DNA from: Heterohyrax brucei
Taxonomy: Eukaryota > Chordata > Mammalia > Hyracoidea > Procaviidae
Reading direction: 5' to 3'
Assembly (NCBI GenBank): GCA_028571685.1
Contig: CM053158.1
Coordinates: forward strand, 55,954,001-56,018,000
Length of the DNA: 64,000 nucleotides
The notes under the pieces are model-generated. The model was not told the origin of the DNA. It searched no databases and saw nothing but the letters and a program-made list of their open reading frames with translations. The translations under genes were made by a program, and so were the position numbers. Positions 54,151-64,000 of the stretch are shown piece by piece (the stretch's first letter is position 1; each line of letters starts with the position of its first letter).

Positions 54151-54312
54151 TAGATTTCTCTAGCAGTCTTCTAACTTTTCTACTCTTGCGCTCTCTGCTC
54201 TGTTTTCTATACAACAGTCAGAGCAGTTTTAAATGATAATCTATTTCACTCTAGTCCCTGGCAATTTTGCCTTGATGTGCAAGAATATGATGCAAGTTCT
54301 TGACAAGACTTT

Positions 54313-54505
54313 AAAATTCATACCCAAACTCACTGCTGTGAAGTGAATTCTGACTTATCAGAATCCCATAGGATTTCCAAGTCTGTAAATCTCTATGGAT
54401 GCAGATTGCCACTCTTTTTTTCTCCAGAGCTACTAATGGTCTCCAACCACCAACCTTTTGGTTGGCAGTTGATCACTGTAACCACTGCCCCACCACAGTT
54501 AAGCA
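54313..54505 (-). mobile_element. AfroSINE, medium type, antisense
   Basis: aaattcatacccaaactcac, ctgctgtgaagtgaattctg, tgtaaatctctatggatgca, tggtctccaaccaccaacct, ccaccacagtt. Confidence 0.85.
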
Positions 54506-54822
54506 CAATGCTTCAGAAGGTCATATATATGATGATTACATATGACCAAGTCCCTTCCATTCTTCAACTATGTCTTGTATCACATTCACTCATCAAGTTT
54601 CACCCATACTTGTCTCTCTGTTCCTCAACTATATCCAGACCTTGCTTACCCCAGCGCCTTTGCTCTAGCTTTTCCCTTTGTTACAAATGCCTTTCTTTCT
54701 CTCCTTTGCATGGCTGGATGCTTTTTACTCTGTATCTTAGCTTCACACCTTCTTTAAGAAGTCTTCTTACGTGGAAATGAGGCTGCCTCCATTTGAAATA
54801 TTTGTCTCCCTTGCTTTATTTC

Positions 54823-54849
54823 GGATCCGACTCGATGGCACTTGGCTGG
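54823..54849 (+). mobile_element. 27-bp AfroSINE/RTE tail insertion with perfect 13-bp duplication
   Basis: The insert begins ggatccgactcgatggcact and consists only of the shared 3' tail. It is flanked by cttgctttatttc at 54810-54822 and again at 54850-54862, a perfect direct repeat. The surrounding sequence is L2. It is best read as an extremely 5'-truncated insertion. Confidence 0.8.
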
Positions 54850-54984
54850 CTTGCTTTATTTCTTTCTTTCATGACACGAAGCACAATTTTAATTATTTAC
54901 TTGTTAGTTATGTATTAAGTTTTTTTCCCCTGCCTCCCCCAGTTAAAGGACCCATGTGGCTAGAAAGAAGAAACCTGTGAGATA

Positions 54985-55190
54985 AAGGTAGTTTGTGATT
55001 GGCTACTCATCTAAAGGCTAGCAGTTTGAATACACTCAGTGGTGACTTAGAAGATAGCCTGATGATCTGGTGATCTACTTCTGTAAACGTTACAACCAAA
55101 AAACCCTTTGGAGCTGTTCTACTGGCTAACACATGATATCTCCATATGTTGGAGTCGGCTGAATGGCAGAAGGTTTCCCCTCACTCCCAC
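54985..55190 (+). mobile_element. AfroSINE, long type
   Basis: gtagtttgtgattggctact, aaaggctagcagtttgaata, gatgatctggtgatctactt, ctgtaaacgttacaaccaaa, gttggagtcggctgaatggc. Confidence 0.8.
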
Positions 55191-55260
55191 CTCCTATGTT
55201 GGTACCCAGCACAGAGTCTGGCCCTTCGGATCATCCTTGTAGAATAAAAGAATGAGTGAG

Positions 55261-55826
55261 ACTTCAGTTAAAGCTCCTACCTCCTAATCCCATGTATGTG
55301 CAATTGTTAAGATAATGAGGGATTAAAAGAAACGTAATTTTAATATTTTAATATTTTAGCAGTTTCAGCCACTATCAAATTGTTGCTTAGCCTGATTTAA
55401 AGGTTAACTCTGGCTCAGAAACAAAGCACATTCTCAGCTTGCATGAACACTAAAGCTACTGAAATGTTTTGTTGAGAATCCTAGAGTTTTAATGTCTAAG
55501 AAGATTTTCAAGATTTTATTTGAATCTTTTATTTCATAGATGAATTAACCACTGCTTGGAGAGATGAACTCCTACCTTTCACACAAATGGTTTGCTTTCT
55601 TAACCTAATGCCTCACATCTGTTTGTTGTTAACCCACTTCTCAAAAATAGGATAAAAATACTATGTTGTTTAACTTGTATTTTAAATTATTATATTCCAT
55701 TGATTGTATTCCAAGGCATCGCATAGCCTTGTACTCACTCATCATCATTTTTTTCCCTGTCTTTGTATGATATCACACACTGTGATATGTACCTGGTGGA
55801 TTTTATCCCATTTTGTCCTCATAACT
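55261..55826. other. No recognised feature
   Basis: AT-rich, about 0.57 kb, without a repeat that I recognise. Confidence 0.4.
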
Positions 55827-55827
55827 C

Positions 55828-56028
55828 AAGGAGTCTTGGTGGCACAAATGGTTAGGTGCTTAGCTGCCAACTGAATGGTTGGCAATTCGAACCCATCTGG
55901 CACCTCTGTGGGAGAAAGACTGCTTCTGCGATGATTACAGCAAAGAAAACCCTTCAGGTAGTCGTGCTCTGTCACCTGGGGTTACTGTGAGTTGAAATTG
56001 ACTCAACAGCACCCGACAACAATAACAA
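55828..56028 (+). mobile_element. AfroSINE, medium type
   Basis: aaggagtcttggtggcacaa, atggttggcaattcgaaccc, agaaagactgcttctgcgat, ttacagcaaagaaaaccctt, gttgaaattgactcaacagc, acccgacaacaataac. Confidence 0.9.
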
Positions 56029-56110
56029 AATCATAGTCATTGAACAGGTGAGGACACTGAGGGTTAGCAAGCTCATCAGGACACCTGGGGAAGAAATGGC
56101 AGAGCAGAAG
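56029..56110 (-). mobile_element. MIR-like fragment, antisense
   Basis: ttgaacaggtgaggacactg, agggttagcaagctcatcag and cctggggaagaaatggcaga follow the reversed MIR core. Confidence 0.45.
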
Positions 56111-59100
56111 AACAACCCCAGGATAGAAAGGTGCCAAGTGATGTTTTAAAGCCCCCTACCAGCTGGCTTCCCTAAATGGCACTCCAGCAGCACACAGGAA
56201 CTGATGCGGCTTTCCAGACCATAGTGTTTTGTTACAAAAGAGCTGCTTTTTCTCCCAGTGAGAATAAGGCTCTTTTTATGTAAAGTGATTTTTATCTTTC
56301 ACTGAAAGCAACTGCAATACTAAGTCATATTTCACTCTGCTCAGAGCGTAGATCTCCACGCACATCTCTCTAAGTCAATAGGATTGGGGAAAAGAGGGTT
56401 TTCCCCTGAGCATCTATTTCAGGTTACACAGTATAAACTGCTGTGTACCTGAAAATCATTTAATCACCATTCGATGAGTTTAGTAAGCCCTCTGGCTGGC
56501 ATCATATTCCCACTTCTGAGATGAATACACTTATTGCACGCATTAAAAATACAAACACACACATAGATTTGGTGAATATGAGAGTGAAACCTGATATAGA
56601 AAGTGACAGACAGAGTCCAAGTAGCTGTTACCCAGATAGCTCCCTTTCCCCACTCCGAATATTCTGAACTGTAACTCTTTGGAACACCTTGTTTCTATCA
56701 GACATGAGGAAACACTGTTCCTTGTGACTTAGTTACAAATCCTTCAATGCTCTGCTTCTTACCTAAACTCCTGGAAGGATTCTATCACCTTTATTTCATT
56801 TTGTATTTTAGAAATCAATTGTTTACTTTTTGTATCACTGAAATCAATTGTCTTTTCCTAGTCAACATTTTTTTTTTTTTTTTTTTTACCTCACTTTTAC
56901 ATGAGAAATCACATTCGTCACATTCTATTGTACGGTTTAGGTAAGGCTGGTATAGCTTAGGCTGGTCCAATTAGAAGTGGATCATTCCACTGCTTCAACC
57001 ACATGGTTGGTTCAGGGATGACAGTGTGACAAAGCTACCAATCTCCACCTCAGTTTGTGTGGGCACATTTTAGAAGTGGGAGTATTGTGTTTCATTAGGA
57101 TTTTATAGTCACGTAGAAAACAGAACTAGCATGGCTAAAGGTGAGTGGTCATCCTTGCCACTTCATAGACAAATGTTTCCTGAAATTGAAATCAATACGG
57201 AAGAAAGAAGCACCAAGGGATGAAGGCACGTGGCAGACAGAACAAAGGAATGAAAGTTTGATTCCTGGTATCCTGCTCTTCCCCAGAGCAACTACATCTT
57301 TACCAGTTTGTGTTATTTAAACCAACACAGTATTTAGGTTTCTATCCTATTCATCAGACTCTTGATTAATATAGATCGACAATCAGTGCTTTCAGAAAGC
57401 CTTCAATAGAAACAATAAATTGTCATCTTTTATCACTTTGTGAACTAACGTTCTAAAAAGCTCATAGATGCTAAATGGTGCCCACATGCTACTGCAATAA
57501 ATTTTCATTTGAAGGCTTTCTCCTGCTGTTTACTTCATAATAATCCCATGGCTAGTGTAGGTCACTCTGCCACTACCTTGGAAATAAAGTTGCCTTCGGC
57601 CTTCTCTCTGAAGTTTTCAGAGGATTAGTAATATAATGATGGAAAATCAGACCAAGGGAAAGGATACATTTGGTTGGGATACATTTGGTTGTAGTACACC
57701 CCAGGTTGTATTTTTCTGCTTGACTCACAGATAACCTTGTCCTCTTTATAAATTCTATATACTCACTGTAAGCAAATTACAAATGATTGTACTGACAGGT
57801 GAATCATTATTGCATAAAGGTATGAGGAGACTTGTGAATGCATTGAGAATTATCTGGCATTTGGTCCCATAACATTGCAGTAAATGATTCCTAACTCCAA
57901 GTACAGAGAAGGTAAGACTGTGAGAGATTTTGGAATAAGTTCTGTCTTTCATCTTCTCCTTCTTTTTTTTCAAGGTTTTCAAGAATTTAATTCACCAGCA
58001 AAACTCCAAATTTACAAAAAGAAGAATGATTAATGGAGGAAAAGGGGTTTTTGAAAATTCACATCTCAAATCCACTAGACTCCTCATTTGGTTGCTTCAT
58101 TTTCCATCTTTTTCCAGTAGATTTTACTTTATTTTTCTTAGGAAAAATCAAGACAATTGTACCAAGCAAGAACTTACATACACCCAGCTGCTCTGGTTTG
58201 AATGTGTCCAGGTGTGGAATAATGTTTGTGTCAAGAATGTTAGATGATTACAGTTGAAAATAATGAATCACTTTCTCATGGCTCATACTGCCCTTGCAAA
58301 ATTGGGGCAAGACCTGATTCTTCTCAAATGAAAAGAAAATTTCCCCTCAGCCATGGAAAGAATACTCCCCTGGTGACAATCCAAGATAAAAGGCTCAGAC
58401 TGCTAACCCAACAACATCAGCTTCAGGGCTCACTGTCGGCTCTTCAAGGAGGATTGATTGCTGTCAGAGGTGGAAAGCAGCCCACTGTACTGGTTTTAGA
58501 GTTTACACCTTCCTTTCCAGCAGCAGGGCCTTGTGCGGTGACATAGTTCCAGAGGAATGAAAGAAGAAGGAGTTCTTTGTAAAGATCCCTGTGTTGGCTT
58601 TAGGAACATGGGCCTTTTTGTCATCTCCCAATAATCTTTGCAGTTTGCTTTCTTGGGCCTTCTTACTCCGTACCTGGCCATAAATGTTTGTCTCCTGGGA
58701 TACAAAGCCCATTCTCCACTCTTCACTGTGTGCTCTCCTTTTGTTGATCTTACTCACATCCGTGATGCCCAAGTCTTTATCTCTAGTTGTATTTTTATCC
58801 CAACCTTCCAACTCAGCACAGGAAATGGAGAAATTAAACACTGCTTTATTCTGACTCGACGGCACTTGGCTTATGGACGTATTACAGTCACTTCAACTGT
58901 AACTTGTTCCAAGCTGAATGCACCGTGTATTTCTCAATCAAAACCTACTTCCCTATTCTTAGCTAAAGTGAAGAGTTATCTTCTTATTGAACACAAATAT
59001 AACAAATTTGCCTAGAATTACTCAAAATATTAGCAACAGCTAGCGATTCTAAACCCTTCACCATGTTCTGACACTTGATCAGCCCATGACTGAGGCTCTC
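56111..59100. other. Long unique-looking region, no gene recognised
   Basis: Three kilobases almost free of recognisable repeats, except a T-rich run at 56869-56888, the tail-like fragment at 58851-58870 and possibly old repeat DNA at 56950-57350. Opposed open frames at 58503-58865 (minus) and 58638-59015 (plus) overlap. Neither shows a known domain, start context or splice pattern that would support a gene. Confidence 0.4.
58851..58870 (+). mobile_element. AfroSINE/RTE tail-like fragment
   Basis: tctgactcgacggcacttgg matches the shared tail, and no body precedes it. No convincing target duplication is seen, so a chance match is possible. Confidence 0.45.
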
Positions 59101-59112
59101 TGTAGCCCTACT

Positions 59113-59271
59113 GGAAACCTTGGTGGTGTAGTGGTTTAGTGCTCCAGCTGCTAACCAAAAGCTCAACAGTTCAAATCTAGCACATGCTCCTTGGGAACCT
59201 TATGGGGCAATTCTACTCCATCTTAAAGTGCCACTGTAAGTCAGAATTGGTGGCATTTTTTTTTTTTAATT
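59113..59271 (+). mobile_element. AfroSINE, short type
   Basis: ggaaaccttggtggtgtagt, gctgctaaccaaaagctcaa, cagttcaaatctagcacatg, ccactgtaagtcagaattgg, then a T-rich end. Flanks agccctact (59104-59112) and agtcctact (59272-59280) match at 8 of 9 bases. Confidence 0.9.
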
Positions 59272-59284
59272 AGTCCTACTAAGT

Positions 59285-59400
59285 AACTACTACTTTCATT
59301 TTTATTTTAAACAGGGGCTGAGAGAAGTGAGGCAACTTACCTAAAAACTGATGAAGCAGAGATTTAAATCCAATTCTGCATGACTACCCTACTATGTCTA
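59285..59400 (-). mobile_element. MIR fragment, antisense
   Basis: gggctgagagaagtgaggca, acttacctaaaaactgatga, gcagagatttaaatccaatt follow reversed MIR. Confidence 0.6.
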
Positions 59401-59930
59401 TTTTAAAAATGTTTTCTTAGTGGTTACCTCAAAAATTACATCTAATAACCCCCATTTCCAACAGCTTACTTTACCTTAATATCAACATTTAACACACAGG
59501 CAGCAAGTCCATTTCACCCTTTTTCTGGTGTTTAGTGACATCAGTCACACTCATCAAGCTATGCCATTATTACCCTCAGTCAACGCCAATTTTCCCAGCA
59601 CCATAGACATAAATTTATTACTTCCCAAAGAATAATTTCCTTTTTCCCTTATCCCATGCCAGACAACCAGGAATAGCCATTGGTCTTTATTGGCCTCACT
59701 CTGGAGGTCTTAACTACCCCAACTCTGTGGCTCAATGGAAAACAAATATACCTTTAGATTTGGGTCCCTAAAGTCTACCTTGCAACAGTAGGAAAAGGAA
59801 CAGAGACTTCCTAGAATTTTTGTGGAAATGATTTCACTAAAAGCAAATTTGAGTAATAGATTCCAGTATGGACTTTAGCTGTGTTATAATTTATTTTCTT
59901 TAAGGACATAAAATATGCCTGGACCATTGT
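59401..59930. other. Possible old LINE DNA, not assigned
   Basis: ttagtggttacctcaaaaat, then tacatctaataacccccatt, is reminiscent of antisense old L1 3' UTR, but I cannot follow it further. Confidence 0.3.
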
Positions 59931-59934
59931 CTCC

Positions 59935-60105
59935 AACTTTCTCCCACTGTGGTCCCAGAACCAGCAGCATCAGTATCATCTGGAATCTTAGCAAATGGAG
60001 AATCTTGGGCCCCCACATAGGCCCAAGACTCTGCATTTTTTAAATAAGAGCCCCCAGTGATTCACATACACATTAAAATCTGGAACAGACTGATCTAGAA
60101 GAGTG
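59935..60105. mobile_element. MER5A-like hAT DNA transposon
   Basis: cactgtggtcccagaaccag, cagcatcagtatcatctgga, ggagaatcttgggcccccac, ccaagactctgcatttttta, agtgattcacatacacatta, aaatctggaac. The order and sequence follow MER5A. Confidence 0.8.
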
Positions 60106-60170
60106 CTACTTAAGGGTAGTTCATAAACAGGCGTCATCAGCATCAGCATCAACTAAAGCATGCTAGAGAT

Positions 60171-60292
60171 GCAGAAGAAAGGAAGGAGGAAGAGAAGCAG
60201 GAAGAAAGGGAGAGCAGGAAGGAAGAGATGGAGAAAGACAAAAGGAGGAAAGGAAGAAAAGTTTAAGAAAAATAAAGAGGAAGAATGAAATC
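60171..60292 (+). repeat. Purine-rich (GGAA-like) tract
   Basis: About 120 bp almost wholly A and G on the plus strand, made of degenerate ggaag/gaaag units. Confidence 0.85.
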
Positions 60293-61610
60293 TCCATATT
60301 AGATAGAAATTCTTATGTGCCAGATACAATGAGGTATTGGAGCTAATGTTGGTTCAGTCAAGCAAGAAGCTTAGCGTAATGACTTAGTGTCACCCAATCT
60401 GAAGATTTACATCTTTTTTAATTACCGTGATTACCCAACTGGCTGGCTTCTTTCTAACAGCAGGGAAGTGTAGGAAGCATGTGAGTTCAGCAACATTAGC
60501 AGCCCTAACAGCACGTGCATAAGAAAAGCACAGGAGAAATGCCAATCAGGCAAAGGATGGATATTTTTAGGTTCCGGAAGAAAACCAGAGGGCTCCTTCT
60601 GATCCTCCTCACCAGGTGTCAGGTGTCTGGTCTCTATCCTTTATTTGGCCATTCTTCCCCATTCTATCCATTTCACATTTTATTTCCTTTACCATATTTT
60701 GACTCAGTAGGGAAAAAAAATGATGACAATACCCATCAAAGTGTCCAAGGTCAGATAGCACAGAAAGAAAATATCTGAAGGATTCTAATATTTCGCTGAC
60801 AATTGAATCACCCCCTCCACTTCTCAGCCTCATAGTGATTGACTTCTGACCCAGGCATTTTGGCCTCCGGTTCAGATATCTTAAAATGCCAACATTTGGG
60901 CAACACTTTCAACAATATCCCTTTTCCTTTAAACTGAAAAGGTGCTCTCTCCCCTCTCTTTTCTTATATCTTGACCTGTGGATACTTTTTCAGAATATCA
61001 TCTTTAGAAGCCAAAACTTTGAGCATCTTCTCAGAATGAGGATTGCTTATAATGGCAGTCATATACTTTAGAACTTTATTTTTGGAGCTGGTTTATAAAA
61101 GAGAGCAACAAAATGATTCTGAAAAGATGCCTCACCTCTTAACACTTCTTACACATAGTTAGGAATTTTCAGCACAAAAGACAAGTAAAATGCATTCACT
61201 GGACTGCTAATGGCAAGAGAATACAGCTCTCAGGATTAGTTCATAACTATGGAAAACTCCAGAACTAAGTTCTCTTTGCTAGTTCATATTTACAGTAGCA
61301 TCAAGCTGCCTTAATATTATCTGACAGTTGTCTAGCAGAGATTTCTCACATGTTAGTAAGAAATAAACTAGTCACAGAAAATGCAGTAAGAATAAAAAGT
61401 AGAATGAACAATTATACTTCATAAAGAGCAACACAAGGCATGGATCTCTCCCCTCCACCCATTAAATATGAAAAATTAAATCTTTCAATCAGTACCGGAA
61501 AAGATTTGCAAGAATCAACAGAGAAATCCTAACCTAACTAACCAGTCTTTTATGAAGGAAACATTCCACAAACTGACTACTGAAATTCATTTAAATCAGA
61601 GCTCCAAAGT
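60293..61610. other. No recognised feature
   Basis: About 1.3 kb without a repeat that I recognise. Open frames at 60515-60778 and 60609-60833 overlap antisense to each other and show no domain. Confidence 0.4.
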
Positions 61611-61611
61611 C

Positions 61612-61945
61612 TTCCTTTCTTTTATTGTGGAATCTCCCCAGCTCAGGGTGGCCCCACACACAACAGAGGGAAATGTTGCTTGGTCCTGTGCTGTCCCCCA
61701 TGACTGGTTGCAGATCAGATAGTTGTGACCTATAGGATTTGTATTGGTTGGTTTTCGGATATAGATCACCAGGCCTTTCTTCCTAGTCTGCCTTAGTCTA
61801 GTAGCTTCACTGAAAACCATTCAACATCATGACAACACACAAGCCTCCAGTGGCAGATGAATGGTGGCTGCATGTGAGGCACACCACCAGAGAAATGACT
61901 GGCAGGGGAATGCTACCACTCAGCCACCACAGCCTGAATTCTTTT
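61612..61945 (-). mobile_element. AfroSINE variant with tRNA-Gly-like head and RTE ends, antisense
   Basis: Same design as 42855 in reverse. From left: a 3' tail (cagctcagggtggccccaca), RTE-like 3' sequence (tggtcctgtgctgtccccca, tgactggttgcagatcagat), RTE 5' block (agatcaccaggcctttcttc, ctagtctgccttagtctagt, catcatgacaacacacaagc, ctccagtggcagatgaatgg) and the head (gggaatgctaccactcagcc). The 74-codon frame at 61596-61820 lies within it. Confidence 0.85.
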
Positions 61946-61994
61946 CTTTAAGACGGGACAAGTATTACGACCACTAGATATACAGGTGTTGGGA

Positions 61995-62180
61995 TCCCAC
62001 CGCTGAACATCAAATTCTGGCTTCATGCCTGATTTCTATAACTGTGTTTCAGGGACTTGACCTTTTGGTGCTCAATTTGCTCATCTGAAATGAAAATATT
62101 AAATCCACAACATCCTTTGCATAGAACTGTTTTGTTTGAATATTATAACGCATGTTAAGTGATTAGCACATCAGACTTTT
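61995..62180 (+). mobile_element. MIR SINE
   Basis: catcaaattctggcttcatg, ttctataactgtgtttcagg, ctcaatttgctcatctgaaa, gttaagtgattagcacatca follow sense MIR. Confidence 0.6.
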
Positions 62181-63712
62181 CAGCAAGTCTTATCTCTGTG
62201 TTCTGATGGGCCAGTTCCCACACCCAGGTGGGAACAGACTTGAATTATGATGATGAAAAACTCAGCTTTCTCTTGCTAATGTTTCCCCTGTGAGGAAAAT
62301 CATTTTTGTGCCAGAGTTCTATCACTGGGATATCAAGTTTTATTGGCACCTAGAGCTCCCCGTACCTGTGGCGATGTTCACAGCAGAAGCCAGAGTGTTT
62401 TAATTCACAGAAGTTTCTTTTGCTTGAATGAGCCCAAGTGTGGATGTGCCTCATTAATGAGCAGTCGGGCAGGACACACAGCTACATGTTATGGTAACAA
62501 GCCAATTAAAACTGCACAATTATTCTCAGGAGCTAAGCAGAATTCCCTAGAGAGGAGGGATGCAAGAGACAGACAAACTGCTGACCAAGAGCAGCAGATT
62601 CCTCAGCATTCCCTTGACCACCCTGCCGCATCTCCCAGCTTCCAGGAGCTGGGTCTTCCTCTGCTGTCCTCACTGACTCTTGCTGTGAGGAGTACCGGGG
62701 GATGCCCCACCCTCCCAATTCACATCATGTAACCTGCAGCCCTGTGTTCTAGAAATTCCAACTTGCAGATCTGAAAGGAATCTCAGAAAAGAAAGAACAA
62801 TACTGTATGCCCCTAGAGAGGTAGAAAGATTAAATGAGTCTCTGTGTAAGCTCTTTGTAAACCGTAAAGAGTAAACCAAATTTCTGTATCATTAGTAATG
62901 ACAGTGAAGGAGCACCAGAGAGGGACACATGGTCAGCCTGCTCTTGCCATCAATTTTGGGTGAAGATAATACATTTCTTACAAAACCGTCATCTTCACCA
63001 CCCATGTAGTAAAGACATAAGTTCTGTGGTTTCAAGAACTCTTCAGTTCAAGATCTCTATATTTAAATCTCATTCTTTTAAGCCAAAGATCAAACTTCAC
63101 TATCCACTAACTTCAGGGACACATTTTATCACTGTGTGTAAAAGTTTAAATGACCATCCTGGCTGTAAATTACATTGCACTCCATGAAAAAGATGATATT
63201 CCACTTCTGTCTCAATTCAGCCCAAATCCTGACCACTTTTCTTTAATGCTGTCTTGGGGCTTTCTTCTTCCTTCAGAGGGAAGTGTTTTATCCCTTTAAT
63301 GTGTTATGGCCAAGCCCACGTGGCCAGGTTAAGAACTAACGGACTGTGACTGCGGAGAGTAATCTCACTGTGCTGCTCAGTTTAGAAACTCAACACATTA
63401 GCATACCACTGACTGTATAATTGTTTTTTTCTTCCTAATGTTCAGAACTTTTGCTTTCAGATCTAAACCCTTTAAGACGACACACTAGGGCTATGAAGTG
63501 TCTCAGAGAAATAGTTTGATGCTACTCAGGCCTGCCGCTTTAATGAGCATTGTCGGAGCCATACAGACCAACCTTCAAAGTGCTCACCTGCCACGTGGGT
63601 GAACGTCAACTTGACAGTATTCACAATGAAGGGACATGCATGTCTTGGGATGGTTCTGTGACAAACCTCCCAGAGACAAGACCCTCCAACCCACTGCAAA
63701 AGACAAGGGAAA
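62181..63712. other. Unique-looking region, possible conserved block at 62400-62560
   Basis: About 1.5 kb without recognisable repeats. 62400-62560 contains catgttatggtaacaagcca, ccaattaaaactgcacaatt and cctcattaatgagcagtcgg, with homeodomain-like TAAT cores and an ATTAAT palindrome. It might be a constrained element. The 129-codon frame at 62343-62732 shows no known domain. Confidence 0.35.
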
Positions 63713-63714
63713 AA

Positions 63715-63930
63715 CCAAAACCCCCCCAAAACCCAAGTTGCCATAGAGTTAATTCTGACTCATGTTGACCTCACATGTTTCAAAGTAGAACTGCCTGATA
63801 GACTTTACTTGGCTGTGATCTATACAGAAGCAGATCACCAGGGCTTTCTTCCATGGAGCCATCATGTGGGTTCAGATCACCAGCCTTAAAGTTAGCAACC
63901 AATTGTAGACCACAGGGGCCACATAGGGGA
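63715..63930 (-). mobile_element. AfroSINE, long type, antisense
   Basis: aagttgccatagagttaatt, ctgactcatgttgacctcac, tatacagaagcagatcacca, gggctttcttccatggagcc, then the worn head. A run of C (63721-63727) sits in its tail. Confidence 0.85.
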
Positions 63931-64000
63931 CCTTAACCCCCACTGCAAGGCTTTGTTTTTCTGGCTTCTGTGAATGTTTTCAAGGCTGGAGCTGAACCCA

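Larger units (their letters stand above)
54155..55250 (+). mobile_element. L2 LINE 3' region with three retroposon insertions
   Basis: L2 pieces: 54155-54310 (agcagtcttctaacttttct, ttctatacaacagtcagagc), 54530-54822 (ccagcgcctttgctctagct, tttccctttgttacaaatgc, cttctttaagaagtcttctt), 54850-54970 (tttctttctttcatgacacg, aagcacaattttaattattt, ttacttgttagttatgtatt) and 55195-55250 (ggtacccagcacagagtctg). The order follows L2. AfroSINEs at 54313-54505 and 54985-55190 and the 27-bp tail at 54823 interrupt it. The open frames at 54343-54780 and 54771-54980 are not host genes. Confidence 0.65.

Noticed and set aside
54343-54780. 145-codon open frame, the longest after the L1 ORF1 piece
   Set aside because: It crosses the border of an antisense AfroSINE and L2 sequence, so it is a chance frame over two repeats.
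56950-57350. Old repeat (LINE or DNA element) suspected from gctggtccaattagaagtgg
   Set aside because: I could not follow a second diagnostic block, so the family and extent cannot be supported.
58503-59015. Overlapping opposed open frames of 120 and 125 codons
   Set aside because: They are antisense to each other, with no known domain, splice sites or poly(A) context. Unique DNA of this composition gives such frames by chance.
60171-60292. Possible regulatory GAGA-type element
   Set aside because: A degenerate purine-rich simple repeat with no further motif. It is more simply a microsatellite derivative.
62343-62732. 129-codon open frame in repeat-free DNA
   Set aside because: No recognisable domain or exon boundaries. 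It overlaps opposed frames on the minus strand (62533-62718).

Overview
This window reads as repeat-rich intergenic or intronic nuclear DNA from an afrotherian mammal, most likely an elephant or another paenungulate. The diagnosis rests on about 35 copies of a tRNA-headed SINE of AfroSINE type and about eight pieces of an RTE-clade LINE (RTE1_LA-like, BovB relative). Older pan-mammalian repeats (MIR, L2, old L1, MER5-like and Tigger-like DNA transposons) lie beneath them. I found no host protein-coding gene, no RNA gene and no CRISPR array. Every long open frame I checked falls in a mobile element, runs antisense to one, or is a random open frame in low-complexity or unique DNA. The family names come from memory of consensus sequences, not from a search.

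Layout. 1-5.2 kb: nested AfroSINEs, an RTE deletion derivative, MIR/L2, an LTR, and a Tigger-like element carrying a 5'-inverted L1. 5.27-7.96 kb: an old L1 with a large ORF2 deletion. 8.0-12 kb: two solo LTRs in opposite orientation, a pyrimidine-rich A-tailed stretch, and L2 interrupted by SINEs. 12-20 kb: three RTE fragments, SINEs, MIRs and an old DNA transposon. 20-26.5 kb: mostly unique sequence, a CA microsatellite, a SINE-in-SINE nest and a solo LTR. 26.5-35.4 kb: an old antisense L1 split by a full-length L1 of about 7 kb with a 16-bp target-site duplication. That L1 contains an internal direct duplication and an internal deletion. 35.8-38.6 kb: a possible LTR and an unassigned repeat family with a palindromic pair. 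39-48 kb: SINEs, MIRs, two LTRs of the same family as before, and another LTR that holds an RTE and a SINE. 48.4-53.4 kb: a young antisense L1, RTE 5' and 3' parts around a 22-bp minisatellite, and an older L1 3' UTR. 53-64 kb: L2, SINEs, MER5-like and long unique stretches.

How the parts relate: the AfroSINEs end in the same 3' tail as the RTE LINE, and some also carry a block from the RTE 5' end. This fits SINE mobilisation by RTE machinery. L1 copies of several ages share a recognisable 3' UTR. Solo LTRs with 5-bp target duplications are ERVL/MaLR-type fossils. Nothing here looks like a new enzymatic system. The most unusual items are the unassigned palindromic repeat family (36.8-38.6 kb), a 27-bp retrotransposon tail with its own perfect 13-bp target duplication (54.8 kb), the duplicated segment inside the full-length L1, and the minisatellite between two RTE parts.
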